Assembly (NCBI RefSeq): GCF_000172415.1
Contig: NZ_ABLD01000020.1
Location: 1 to 64,000 of the forward strand
From: Paraburkholderia graminis C4D1M
GTDB lineage: Bacteria > Pseudomonadota > Gammaproteobacteria > Burkholderiales > Burkholderiaceae
Direction: 5' to 3'
Length of the DNA stretch: 64,000 nucleotides
In this document: one piece after another, positions 29,310 to 39,043 of the stretch
Layout of the letters: each line of letters starts with the position of its first letter
Position numbering within the stretch: the stretch's first letter is position 1
Program-made: the position numbers and the translations under genes
The notes under the pieces: generated by a model
The model's database searches: none
The model's input: only the letters and a program-made list of their open reading frames with translations
Told to the model about the DNA's origin: nothing

Positions 29310-31400
29310 TCATCTCGATTCAAGTACGACCACACTGCGCGATTCGACGCGGCAGATACCGCGCTCGACGCGGGCCGTTTCAATGTTCGAAACGACTTTC
29401 GACGGCAGTTCCGCAGCCGTATCGACGAGCCGCCGCCAGTTCGCGTGGTCGAGCGCGGGAAGCTCAACATCGCGCCCGTCTGCGTTCATGTTGAAGATGA
29501 CGTGCAACATGGGCTCGTCGAGCGCCTGTGCCGCGAGCGTGAACGCGACGAGGCGAGCCTGCGGGTCTCCCCATGAGGGCGCTCCGAGCCGTTCCCCGTG
29601 CCACGCCACATCGGGATGCGTTTGGCCATGCTCCGTACCGCCCGTGAAGAACCGGCGACGACGCAGGCTCGGGTGACGCTTGCGCAGCGCAATCATCTCG
29701 CGCACGAAACGCAGCATGTCAAGCGAGTCATCGGAGAAGCGCCAGTCCGTCCACGACAGTTCGTTGTCCTGGCAGTAAGCGTTGTTGTTGCCGCGCTGGG
29801 TACGCAGGATTTCATCGCCGGCGAGAAGCATGGGTACACCCTGGCTCAGCAGCAGGATCGCAATGAAGTTGCGCCCCTGCCGCAAACGCAGACGGACGAT
29901 CGACGGATCGTTTGTGTCGCCTTCCTCGCCGCAATTCCACGAGAGGTTATCGTTGCTGCCATCGCGGTTGTCGTCGCCGTTGGCCTGGTTGCGCTTCGCG
30001 TCGTAGCTGACGAGATCGCGCAGCGTGAAGCCGTCGTGGCAGGTGACGAAGTTGATGCTGTTCACTGGCAGCCTGCCGTCCGCCTGGTAAAGATCAGCGC
30101 TCCCAGCGAGACACGTGCACATCTGGCCGATCATTCCAGGATCGCCGCGCACGAAGCGCCGGATCACGTCACGGTAACGCCCGTTCCACTCGGCCCACGC
30201 CATGCCCGGAAACGCGCCGACGTGATACAGCCCCGCCGCGTCCCAAGCCTCCGCGATCAGCGGCACGCGCGCGAGTACCGGGGAAGCTTCCATTGCCCAC
30301 GGCAACGGCGGCGTACCTAGCAATGCACCGCCCTCGCCGCGCGTGAATACGCTCGCGAGGTCAAAACGAAAACCGTCCACGCCGAATTCCCGAACCCAGT
30401 ACTCGAGACAACGCAGGATGAACGCCGACACCAGCGGATGATTGCAGTTGACCGTATTGCCGCAGCCTGTGTAGTCGAGATAACGTCCTCCTTGCGCCGG
30501 ATCGACGTGATAGAAGACTTCGTTGGCGAGCACCTTGAAATTGATCACCGGGCCGCTCGCGCCCGCTTCCGCCGTGTGATTGAACACCACGTCCAGCAGC
30601 ACCTGGATCCCGGCCGCGTGCATCGCATCGATGAACGCACGGAACTCCTGCGGCGCGCGCCCAGGTTCGACGCTATAGCCAGGATGCGGAGAGTAGAAGC
30701 TATGCGTGCTGTAGCCCCAGTAATTGACGAGGCCGATCGCTGCAGCCGGTGCAGGCACGTCCTGCTCATCGAAAGCCATCACCGGCAGCAACTCCACGTG
30801 CGTGATGCCCAAATCCTTCAGATAGGGGATTTTCTCGATCAGCCCCGAGAACGTTCCGGGGTGTTGAACGCCGCTCGACGAATCGCGCGTGAATCCGCCT
30901 ACATGCAGCTCGTAGATGATCGCGTCATCGAGTGTGCGCACGCTCACGTCTTCGCGTTCGCCCAGCGGTTCGGTGACGATGGCTCGCAGCGAAGCATGCT
31001 CTCGCTCCCGTACAGCGGCAGCGGGCTGGCGGCGCCATCGCCGATCGCTGACCGCGCGCGCGCCGGGATCGAGCAACTCAAAACGGCTGCTGGCTTCGTC
31101 ATCCAGTTGCGGAACACCATGACGGCCGTATGCACGCCACGTGTAGCAGCATTGCTCCGGAAGGTCTTCTATCAACACATGCCAGAAATAGAATGTGCGG
31201 TTTGTTTCGGGCGTTAGTCCGACGATCTGGAACGGTGCGATGCTATCCGGCGAAGCGTAAAGCAGCAGTTCCAGGCGAGCCGCGTGCCGGCAGAAAATAC
31301 AGAAATTCACGCCGCCCGGCACGACCGACGCACCAGGCGGAAATCGTGAGCCGGGCCGCGCTACATAAGTACGCTGGCTATCGACGTTAGCGCTGCTCAA
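29310..31400 (-). CDS. glgX: glycogen debranching enzyme GlgX
   Basis: A 696-residue isoamylase-type enzyme. An N-terminal CBM48 domain (FPPGASVVPGGVNFCIF) is followed by a GH13 catalytic barrel with FRFDLASVF (nucleophile Asp), LIAEAWDA (acid/base Glu) and FVTCHDGFTL. GlgX removes the short branches left by GlgP. The start is TTG, within the 3' end of glgP (14-bp overlap), with GAGGATCGACC in front, so it is translated with glgP. Confidence 0.9.
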   Translation of the reverse strand: MSSANVDSQRTYVARPGSRFPPGASVVPGGVNFCIFCRHAARLELLLYASPDSIAPFQIVGLTPETNRTFYFWHVLIEDLPEQCCYTWRAYGRHGVPQLDDEASSRFELLDPGARAVSDRRWRRQPAAAVREREHASLRAIVTEPLGEREDVSVRTLDDAIIYELHVGGFTRDSSSGVQHPGTFSGLIEKIPYLKDLGITHVELLPVMAFDEQDVPAPAAAIGLVNYWGYSTHSFYSPHPGYSVEPGRAPQEFRAFIDAMHAAGIQVLLDVVFNHTAEAGASGPVINFKVLANEVFYHVDPAQGGRYLDYTGCGNTVNCNHPLVSAFILRCLEYWVREFGVDGFRFDLASVFTRGEGGALLGTPPLPWAMEASPVLARVPLIAEAWDAAGLYHVGAFPGMAWAEWNGRYRDVIRRFVRGDPGMIGQMCTCLAGSADLYQADGRLPVNSINFVTCHDGFTLRDLVSYDAKRNQANGDDNRDGSNDNLSWNCGEEGDTNDPSIVRLRLRQGRNFIAILLLSQGVPMLLAGDEILRTQRGNNNAYCQDNELSWTDWRFSDDSLDMLRFVREMIALRKRHPSLRRRRFFTGGTEHGQTHPDVAWHGERLGAPSWGDPQARLVAFTLAAQALDEPMLHVIFNMNADGRDVELPALDHANWRRLVDTAAELPSKVVSNIETARVERGICRVESRSVVVLESR

Positions 31401-33885
31401 GGTCGATCCTCACTGCACGAGCGTTCCATATGCGCTCGCAATACTCACCTATCGCACGATCGGACGAGAACTTGCCCGATCGCGCCGTATTCATAATCGA
31501 CATTCGCGTCCACCGCCTTGCGTCCTGCCACGCGTCGCTCACACGTTGCTGACACGCGACGTAATCCGCGAAATCGGCCAGCACGAGGAACGGGTCGAAT
31601 TGCAGCAGACTGTCGACAAGCGGCCTGAATACATTCGGGTCGCCCCGCGAGAAGCGCCCCTGCGCGATCTGCGAAAACACATCGCTCAGTTCGTCGTTAG
31701 ACTTCACATAGTCGGAAGGACGATAGCCGTCGCGCTTGGCCTGTTCGACCTGTTGCGCGGTCAAGCCAAACAGGAAGAAGTTGTCGGCGCCCGCTTCTTC
31801 ACGGATCTCCACATTCGCGCCATCGAGCGTGCCGATGGTCAGCGCGCCGTTCATCATGAACTTCATGTTGCCCGTGCCGGATGCCTCCTTGCCCGCGGTT
31901 GAAATCTGCTCCGAGAGGTCCGCGGCGGGATACACCCAATGCCCGTTTTTCACGTTGAAGTCAGGATAGAACACGACTTTCAGCCGACCGTCGATTACCG
32001 GATCGTCATTGACGACTTCGGCAATGCCCGTAATCAGGCGGATCATCAGCTTGGCCATCGCGTAGCCCGGCGCCGCCTTGCCGCCAAAGATGAAGCAGCG
32101 CGGCGCGATGTCGAGCCCCGGATCGCGGCATAGCCTCCGATACAGACTGATTATGTATAACGCGTTCAGGTGTTGGCGTTTGTACTCGTGGATGCGCTTG
32201 ACCTGGACGTCGAATAGCGCGTTCGGGTCGACGTCGATACCTGTTGCATCAGCGATACGCGCCGCCAGCGCCGCCTTGTTGTCGAAGCGCATTGCACGCC
32301 ACGCCTCGTGAAAGCCGTCATCGTCGGCATGCGCGGCAAGCGCGTCGAGCTCGGTCAGGTCGGCTCGCCACTTCGCGCCGATAGTCCCGTCGAGAAGACC
32401 CGCGAGCCCCGGATTGCTCAACATGAGAAAGCGGCGCGGCGTCACGCCGTTCGTCACGTTGAGAAAGCGTTGTGGATACATCTCCGCAAAATCACGCAGC
32501 ACCGTCTGGCGCAAAAGATCGGAGTGCAATGCCGCGACCCCGTTGACCGCATGCGCGCCCACCGTGGCGAGATGCGCCATGCGCACCTTCTTGTCGCCGC
32601 GTTCGTCGATCAGCGACATGCGCGTCGCGCGCGCGTCGTCGGCGGGAAAAGCACACCGCACGCTGTCGAGAAAACGGTGATTGATTTCATAAATGATTTC
32701 GAGCTGGCGCGGCAGCAGGCTCTGAAAGAGCGGCAGACTCCACGTTTCAAGCGCCTCGGGCAACAGCGTGTGATTGGTGTATGCAAGAGTGCGCTGGGTG
32801 ATATCCCACGCCGCATCCCAGGAAAGTCCGTGCACGTCCAGCAGCAGACGCATCAACTCGGCAACGGCGATTGATGGATGTGTATCGTTGAGTTGCGCGG
32901 CAAACAGGTCGGGAAAGTGTTCGATCGATGTGTTCTTCAATGCCGCTAGCCGCAACATATCCTGCAGCGAACACGAAACAAAAAAATACTGCTGCGCAAG
33001 CCGCAGACGCTTGCCCGCCTCGGGCTCGTCGTTCGGATAGAGAACCTTGGACAAGGTTTCCGAAACCACTTTCTCCTGCACAGCCTCGTAGTATTCGCCG
33101 GCGTTGAAATCCTGGAAGTCGAACGACTCGACCGCTTCGCTCTTCCACAGCCGAAGTACATTGCAGGTATCGACACGATAGCCCTGCACCGGCAGGTCGC
33201 AGGCAACGCCCTTCACTTGCCGCGCCGGTATCCAGTTCACGCGGAGGCGGCCTTCAGCGTCGGTCTGCTGTTGCGTGTATCCGCCGAAGCCGATGTAGTA
33301 ACTCACATCCGGCCGTACGAGTTCCCAGGGATTGCCGTTCTGCAGCCACTTGTCTGTCACCTCCACCTGCCAGCCGTCGCGGATAACCTGATCGAAGATG
33401 CCGAACTCGTAGTGGATGCCATAACCGATCGCCGGTATTTCCAGCGTGGAAAGCGAGTCCATGTAGCACGCGGCAAGGCGTCCGAGGCCGCCGTTGCCAA
33501 GTCCGGGTTCTTCCTCGATCGCAAGCAGCGCGTCGACATCCTGCCCCAGCGCATGCATCGCCTCGCGCGCTTCGTCTCCCATGTCGAGATTGAGCAGGTT
33601 ATTGCCAAGCTGTGGGCCGATCAGAAACTCTGCGGACAGATAACAGGCGACCTTGACGTTTTGTGCGGCGTAGACTTTCGTCGACGCGGCCCAGCGCGCG
33701 AGCATCCGATCGCGCACACTGAAGGCAAGCGCCATGTACCAGTCGTGCGGGCTTGCAATGTCCGGATAGCGTCCTACCCGGCAAATCAGATTCCTGACTA
33801 CGTCGTTCTGGAACGCGTAGGCGCTCACGTCGTGAGTGGCGCCTTGCGTATTCAAAGCCGCTTCCGCTACGGAAACCTCGTTCAT
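31387..33885 (-). CDS. glgP: glycogen phosphorylase
   Basis: An 832-residue GT35 phosphorylase. The pyridoxal-phosphate region (EASGTGNMKFMMNGALTIGT) is intact, as are GLGNGGLGRLAACY and the QVKRIHEYKRQHLN segment. It releases glucose 1-phosphate from glycogen. GAGGGCCGAGACC precedes the ATG. It is transcribed after xfp (86-bp gap) and before glgX, so stored glucan is fed directly towards the phosphoketolase route. Confidence 0.93.
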   Translation of the reverse strand: MNEVSVAEAALNTQGATHDVSAYAFQNDVVRNLICRVGRYPDIASPHDWYMALAFSVRDRMLARWAASTKVYAAQNVKVACYLSAEFLIGPQLGNNLLNLDMGDEAREAMHALGQDVDALLAIEEEPGLGNGGLGRLAACYMDSLSTLEIPAIGYGIHYEFGIFDQVIRDGWQVEVTDKWLQNGNPWELVRPDVSYYIGFGGYTQQQTDAEGRLRVNWIPARQVKGVACDLPVQGYRVDTCNVLRLWKSEAVESFDFQDFNAGEYYEAVQEKVVSETLSKVLYPNDEPEAGKRLRLAQQYFFVSCSLQDMLRLAALKNTSIEHFPDLFAAQLNDTHPSIAVAELMRLLLDVHGLSWDAAWDITQRTLAYTNHTLLPEALETWSLPLFQSLLPRQLEIIYEINHRFLDSVRCAFPADDARATRMSLIDERGDKKVRMAHLATVGAHAVNGVAALHSDLLRQTVLRDFAEMYPQRFLNVTNGVTPRRFLMLSNPGLAGLLDGTIGAKWRADLTELDALAAHADDDGFHEAWRAMRFDNKAALAARIADATGIDVDPNALFDVQVKRIHEYKRQHLNALYIISLYRRLCRDPGLDIAPRCFIFGGKAAPGYAMAKLMIRLITGIAEVVNDDPVIDGRLKVVFYPDFNVKNGHWVYPAADLSEQISTAGKEASGTGNMKFMMNGALTIGTLDGANVEIREEAGADNFFLFGLTAQQVEQAKRDGYRPSDYVKSNDELSDVFSQIAQGRFSRGDPNVFRPLVDSLLQFDPFLVLADFADYVACQQRVSDAWQDARRWTRMSIMNTARSGKFSSDRAIGEYCERIWNARAVRIDLEQR

Positions 33886-33971
33886 GGTCTCGGCCCTCGT
33901 ATTTCACGCCGGGGCGGGATCGGCCCCGGCTCCCGTTGGATCGCGCAACGCAGGTTCTATGCTCCGGACGG

Positions 33972-36368
33972 TCAATACGGCCACACCCATTCCGACAACT
34001 CCGGATTATCCGTACCGTGCTCATGCGCGTAATTCATGTTGAGGATGATCGCGTTCCTCATGTCTTCTCTTAGATGTGCGGTTCTGCCCTGCAGGCGCGG
34101 CACACGATCGAGCACGTCCAGCACCAGATTGAAGCGGTCGACCTTGTTGAGTATCGCGAGTTCGAGCGGCGTATTGATGTTGCCCTTCTCCGTGTAGCCG
34201 CGAACGTGCAGATTCTCGTGATTGCGGAATCGATACGCAAGCTTGTGAATCAGCCACGGGTAGCCGTGAAAATTGAATATCACGGGCTTATCGACGGTAA
34301 ACAGGCTGTCGAATTCGCGCTCCGTCGAGCCGTGCGGATGCTCTGTCACCGGCTGCATTTTGAACAGATCGACTACATTCACGAAGCGCAGTTTCAACTC
34401 GGGCAGACGCTCGCGCAAAATGGCCGTTGCTGCGAGCGCTTCCTGCGTGGCAACGTCGCCGCATGAAGCCATCACCGCGTCGGGCTCCATGTCTTCGTCA
34501 TTGCTCGCGCGCCGCCAAAGACCCATGCCTTTCGCGCAATGCACGACCGCTTCGTCGATAGTCGTGAATTGCAGGTGCTTCTGCTTGTCGGCGACGATGA
34601 CATTGATGCAGTCGGTCGAGCGCAGGCACTGATCCGCCACGACGAGCAGCGTATTGGCGTCCGGCGGCAAATAAACCCGTGTGACCGAGGGACTCTTGTT
34701 AGTCACGAGGTCGATGAAGCCGGGGTCCTGATGCGAGAAGCCGTTGTGATCCTGACGCCATACCGTCGACGAAAGCAGGATATTTTCAGAGGCCACCGAA
34801 GCCCGCCACGGCACATGGTTCTTGCATACGTCCAGCCATTTCGCGTGCTGGTTGAACATCGAGTCCACCACGTGCGCGAACGCTTCATACGTGTGAAAGA
34901 AGCCGTGGCGGCCGGAAAGCAGATAGCCTTCGAGCCACCCCATCAGCGTGTGCTCCGAGAGCATCTCCATCACGCGGCCATCGCGCGACAGTTCGCCGCC
35001 GTCGTCGTCTTCGGGCAGCATGTCTGCCATCCACGCTTTCTTGCTGACTTCGTAAATCGACTGAAGCCGGTTCGACGCGGTCTCGTCGGGGCCGAAGACG
35101 CGGAAGGTGTCCATGTTGCAACGCATGGTGTCACGCAGAAACTGGCCAAGCGGCTGCGTGTTTTCGCGCAGCACATTGCCGGCGCGTGAAACTTCGACCG
35201 CGTAGTCGCGAAAGTCGGGCAGCTTCAGATCGCGGCGCAACAATCCGCCGTTTGCATGCGGGTTCGCGCTCATGCGGCGCGGGCCTTGCGGCGCAAGCTC
35301 GCGCAGTTCCGCAAGCAACCTTCCGGAGTCATCGAACAATTCGCCGGGCCTGTAGCCGCGCATCCAGCTTTCGAGCAGGTCGAGGTTCGCGGGGTTTCCC
35401 CTTACATCCGAGAACGGCACTTGGTGCGAACGCCATGACCCCTCGACCTTATGGCCGTTAATTTCCTTCGGCCCCGTCCAGCCCTTGGGCGTGCGCAACA
35501 CGATCATCGGCCAGCGTGGACGCTCGGCATTGCCATCCGCGCGCGCTCTTTCGTGAATCGCGCGGATGTCGGCGATCACAGTATCGAGCGTGCCGGCCAT
35601 TGTCTGATGCATCTGCGACGGGTCGGACCCTTCGACGAAATACGGCATATAGCCGTAGCCTTCGAGTAACGCCGCGAGTTCTCCGTGGCTGATGCGCGAG
35701 AGGATCGTCGGATTGGCGATCTTGTAGCCGTTCAGGTTCAGAATTGGCAGTACGGTGCCGTCGCGCGCGGGATTGATGAACTTGTTCGAATGCCACGCGG
35801 TCGCAAGCGGACCTGTCTCGGCCTCACCATCGCCGACCACGCAGGCCACGATCAGATCAGGGTTGTCGAGCGCAGCGCCATAAGCGTGCGCCAGGCTGTA
35901 ACCGAGTTCACCGCCCTCATGAATAGAGCCGGGCGTTTCGGGCGTCACATGCGAGCCGATATGTCCCGGAAACGAGAACTGCTTGAAGAACTTCTGCATA
36001 CCTTCGGCGTCCTCGCTTTTGTCCGGGTAGACCTCCGAATAGGTGCCTTCGAGATAGGCTGGGCCGAGTACGCCAGGCGCGCCGTGCCCAGGCCCGGCCA
36101 TGAAAATCATGTCCAGGTCGTCGCGCTTGATCACGCGATTCAGATGCGCCCAGACGAACGAAAGCGCGGGACTTGCGCCCCAGTGCCCAAGCAGACGGTG
36201 CTTTACATGATCGACTTTGAGGGGTTCGCGCAAAAGCGGGTTGTCCTTGAGGTAAATCATGCCGACCGAGAGGTAATTGCACGCGCGCCACCAGGCGTCG
36301 ATCCGCCTTAGTTCGTCGTTGGAGAGCGCGGTTGGGTACGAGGAGTCCGATGCTCGATTGCTGCTCAT
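33972..36368 (-). CDS. xfp: xylulose 5-phosphate / fructose 6-phosphate phosphoketolase
   Basis: A 798-residue thiamine-diphosphate phosphoketolase. The start ATG at 36368 follows AGGAGACACCAGC; the open frame upstream of it is non-coding. Family hallmarks are LLGHWGASPALSFVWAHLNR, AGPGHGAPGVLGPAYLEGTY, the VGDGEAETGPLATAWHSNKF stretch and INVIVADKQKH. It splits sugar phosphates to acetyl phosphate plus a smaller sugar phosphate; ackA and pta across the divergent promoter use that product. A GGACC-type palindrome lies 93 bp upstream. Confidence 0.95.
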   Translation of the reverse strand: MSSNRASDSSYPTALSNDELRRIDAWWRACNYLSVGMIYLKDNPLLREPLKVDHVKHRLLGHWGASPALSFVWAHLNRVIKRDDLDMIFMAGPGHGAPGVLGPAYLEGTYSEVYPDKSEDAEGMQKFFKQFSFPGHIGSHVTPETPGSIHEGGELGYSLAHAYGAALDNPDLIVACVVGDGEAETGPLATAWHSNKFINPARDGTVLPILNLNGYKIANPTILSRISHGELAALLEGYGYMPYFVEGSDPSQMHQTMAGTLDTVIADIRAIHERARADGNAERPRWPMIVLRTPKGWTGPKEINGHKVEGSWRSHQVPFSDVRGNPANLDLLESWMRGYRPGELFDDSGRLLAELRELAPQGPRRMSANPHANGGLLRRDLKLPDFRDYAVEVSRAGNVLRENTQPLGQFLRDTMRCNMDTFRVFGPDETASNRLQSIYEVSKKAWMADMLPEDDDGGELSRDGRVMEMLSEHTLMGWLEGYLLSGRHGFFHTYEAFAHVVDSMFNQHAKWLDVCKNHVPWRASVASENILLSSTVWRQDHNGFSHQDPGFIDLVTNKSPSVTRVYLPPDANTLLVVADQCLRSTDCINVIVADKQKHLQFTTIDEAVVHCAKGMGLWRRASNDEDMEPDAVMASCGDVATQEALAATAILRERLPELKLRFVNVVDLFKMQPVTEHPHGSTEREFDSLFTVDKPVIFNFHGYPWLIHKLAYRFRNHENLHVRGYTEKGNINTPLELAILNKVDRFNLVLDVLDRVPRLQGRTAHLREDMRNAIILNMNYAHEHGTDNPELSEWVWPY

Positions 36369-36459
36369 GCTGGTGTCTCCTGTGCGTGCAGCCTCGGCCC
36401 CAACAAACAGGCGAGCGGCTCTACACAATAGAGATAAACGCCGGACAGGCGACAGGCAA

Positions 36460-36477
36460 TAGGACCTTAGGCCGATG
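36460..36477 (-). promoter_or_regulatory. TAGGACC-TT-AGGCC palindrome upstream of xfp
   Basis: TAGGACCTTAGGCCGATG matches the element upstream of the SYLF gene at all but three positions. The left arm GGACC is perfect; the right arm is degenerate (AGGCC for GGTCC). It lies 93 bp from the xfp start codon, the same spacing as the partner motif on the other side of this divergent promoter. Confidence 0.55.
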
Positions 36478-36515
36478 TTGGCGGGCAGCCAACCTGCTCC
36501 ATTACGCCGTCGGCT

Positions 36516-36541
36516 GCCTGCCCGCCGCCGGGCCGGCAGGC
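36516..36541. repeat. G+C-rich inverted repeat in the xfp / DUF3141 divergent promoter
   Basis: GCCTGCC (36516-36522) and GGCAGGC (36535-36541) are perfect 7-base arms. They lie midway between the two GGACC-type palindromes. Possibly a second protein-binding site or an mRNA hairpin for one of the divergent transcripts. Confidence 0.3.
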
Positions 36542-36558
36542 AACCAGCGGTTCGCGTG

Positions 36559-36576
36559 TAGGACCATGGTCCAATT
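36559..36576 (+). promoter_or_regulatory. TAGGACC-AT-GGTCC palindrome upstream of the DUF3141 gene
   Basis: GGACC (36561-36565), AT, GGTCC (36568-36572): a perfect 12-base palindrome preceded by TA, as in the two sister elements. It lies 90 bp upstream of the DUF3141 start codon and would drive the DUF3141-pta-ackA-fabI operon in step with xfp-glgP-glgX. Confidence 0.6.
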
Positions 36577-36662
36577 GCCACAGTCGGGCGCTGCCTTCAG
36601 CATTCAAACCGTTGGCAAGTCGCGCCTCGTTGGTCCCGCTTTTCAATGTCGAGGTCCATCTC

Positions 36663-38999
36663 ATGGACGGAGCAAAGCAGTTTTCACGCAGTCGGGACAT
36701 CAATGCAAAGGTTGCCCGCATTTTGACGAAACGCAGCGCGGTCGCACACGAGCATCTGACAGAACGCGTGCGCACCGCGTCAGGTGTCGATCGCGACACT
36801 GCAGCCGCGCCGACCACGCGTGCGCCAACGCCTTGGGACACATGGTCTTACGGGCTCGACATCATTCAGCGGTCGGTCATGTTTCTCGATACGCTGCGTG
36901 AGCGCGGGACTGCGTATCGCGAGCGGGCCCGGCAGGATCCGAAACCCGTGTTGCACTTCGACTACGAGTCTGTTCTCGACGGTCGCCAGTTCGAAAGACC
37001 CGTCAACTACGCGCTGCTAAAAATCAAGCCTCCCGAAGGCGTGATCGTGGACCCGCGCAAGCGCCCTTACCTCATCATCGATCCGCGCGCCGGCCATGGC
37101 CCGGGCATTGGAGGCTTCAAGGACGACTCACAAGCCGGTGTCGCGCTGCGCGGGGGACATCCGGTGTACTTTCTCATCTTCTTTCCCGATCCAGAACCGG
37201 GCCAGACATTGCTCGACGTGTGCGCCGCCGAGCAGCAGTTCGTGAAGCGGTTGCGCACGCTACACCCCGACAGCCCGAAACCCGCGCTCGTCGGTAATTG
37301 CCAGGGCGGGTGGGCCGCGATGATGATCGCGGCGTCAGACCCGGACGACACCGGCCCGATCGTCATCAATGGCGCGCCGATGTCCTACTGGAGCGGTGCG
37401 TGGAGCGAAGGCCAGGGCGATAACCCGATGCGCTACGCCGGCGGCATACTCGGAGGCTCGTGGCTTGCGTCATTTGCCGCGGATCTCGGAGCCGGAAAAT
37501 TCGACGGCGCTCATCTGGTGCAGAACTTCGAGAGCCTTAATCCGGCGAATACGCTGTGGGACAAGTACTATCACCTCTTTCACAACGTCGATACCGAACC
37601 GCCCCGCTTTCTCGACTTCGAACGCTGGTGGGGCGATTACTATCTGATGAACCGCGAGGAAATCGAGTGGATCACGCACAACCTGTTCATCGGAAACAAG
37701 CTCTGGTCTGGCGATGTGAGAGGATCAAGCGGCAAGGCATTCGATCTGCGCGAGATCCGCTCGCCGATCATTCTGTTTGCGTCGCTTGGCGATAACATCA
37801 CGCCGCCGCAACAGGCATTTAACTGGGTGGCGGATCTGTACGGCAGCACCGAGGAGATCAAGGCCCGCGGCCAGGTGATCGTCGGACTCATGCATCAGGA
37901 CATCGGCCATCTCGGCATCTTTGTATCGGGCAAAGTGGCAAAGAAGGAACACACGCAGATCGTCTCAGTGCTGGAAGCCATCGAATCTTTTGCGCCCGGC
38001 CTCTACGGAATGTCGATCACCGAACGGAAAGACGCAAACGGCGAAACCGAATACGAGGTCGAGTTTCGAGAACATCGGCTCGAAGAAATCGCGGCGCATT
38101 TCAACCGCTTCGAGCGCGAGGACGAAAAGCCGTTCGAAGCCGTCGCGCAACTTTCCGAGTTCAACCAGCGTGCGTACGAACTGTTCGCCCAGCCGATCGT
38201 GCAGGCCATGTCGAACGAAACGACCGCGCGGCTGCTTCGCGAATTTCATCCGTTGCGTTTGCAGCGCTGGGCGTTCTCGGATCTCAATCCCTGGCTCGCG
38301 TGGCTGCCATCCGCGGCGAGCGCGGTGAAGACTCATCGCCAGCCCGCGGAAGCAGACAACCCGTGGCGCGCGATCGAGCAAAGCGGCTCGCAAATGATCA
38401 GCGCATCGCTCGATTACTATCGGGAGATGCGCGATGCAGGTACGGAGGCAACATTCTTCACGATCTACGGCAACCTGTTCTCGCTCTATCTCGCTGACGC
38501 TAAACCTGCGGCAGAAAGCGGGGCCAAAAGCGGGACCGGGCCCGACAGTGACCCTCGCGATTTGCCGTTCGTCAAGGAAGCGCTCGCGTCGATCCGCGAA
38601 GGGGGCTACACGGAAGCAATCGCACGCGCGGCCGCCCTGCTCTCGCGCAAAGGCGAGCCATTGCCGCTTTCGCGGCTCGTCACGCGCAAGGAACTGGCTC
38701 AGGCGTACGCGAGCTATCTTCCGGATCTGCCTGCCGATCAGTGGCGGCGAATTCGCGGTGAGCAGGAAATCATCGTCAGCTTCGAGCAGGATGAGGCGAT
38801 TGCCACGTTGCCGGTACTTGTCGCCGACAGGAAAGATCGGGCGCGTTTCATCACGCTGCTAGACGAATTGTTGAAAGACGAACGCGTACAAAGCACCGGT
38901 CCGACTGAAGCGCAGCGGGCCATGTTCGATCGCATTCGCCAGGCACTCACGGCGAAGCCCACGCCGGGCCGCTCCGTTGCTGCGCTCGCGCGGCCATAG
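36663..38999 (+). CDS. DUF3141 protein, alpha/beta-hydrolase-like
   Basis: About 778 residues from the ATG at 36663 (MDGAKQFSRS). The first half has an alpha/beta-hydrolase look: DPRAGHGPGIGGF, then GNCQGGWAAMM with Cys213 at the nucleophile elbow, as in PHA synthases rather than the Ser of most hydrolases. The DUF3141 family is often annotated as polyhydroxyalkanoate synthase-like. The C-terminal half is helical, of unknown role. It heads the operon with pta, ackA and fabI (44 bp to pta) and faces xfp. A link between acetyl-phosphate/acetyl-CoA and polymer metabolism is an inference. Confidence 0.8.
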   Translation: MDGAKQFSRSRDINAKVARILTKRSAVAHEHLTERVRTASGVDRDTAAAPTTRAPTPWDTWSYGLDIIQRSVMFLDTLRERGTAYRERARQDPKPVLHFDYESVLDGRQFERPVNYALLKIKPPEGVIVDPRKRPYLIIDPRAGHGPGIGGFKDDSQAGVALRGGHPVYFLIFFPDPEPGQTLLDVCAAEQQFVKRLRTLHPDSPKPALVGNCQGGWAAMMIAASDPDDTGPIVINGAPMSYWSGAWSEGQGDNPMRYAGGILGGSWLASFAADLGAGKFDGAHLVQNFESLNPANTLWDKYYHLFHNVDTEPPRFLDFERWWGDYYLMNREEIEWITHNLFIGNKLWSGDVRGSSGKAFDLREIRSPIILFASLGDNITPPQQAFNWVADLYGSTEEIKARGQVIVGLMHQDIGHLGIFVSGKVAKKEHTQIVSVLEAIESFAPGLYGMSITERKDANGETEYEVEFREHRLEEIAAHFNRFEREDEKPFEAVAQLSEFNQRAYELFAQPIVQAMSNETTARLLREFHPLRLQRWAFSDLNPWLAWLPSAASAVKTHRQPAEADNPWRAIEQSGSQMISASLDYYREMRDAGTEATFFTIYGNLFSLYLADAKPAAESGAKSGTGPDSDPRDLPFVKEALASIREGGYTEAIARAAALLSRKGEPLPLSRLVTRKELAQAYASYLPDLPADQWRRIRGEQEIIVSFEQDEAIATLPVLVADRKDRARFITLLDELLKDERVQSTGPTEAQRAMFDRIRQALTAKPTPGRSVAALARP

Positions 39000-39043
39000 T
39001 CCGCCAGCCTGATGCACACGTTCCTGTTTTGCATGGAGCCTCA

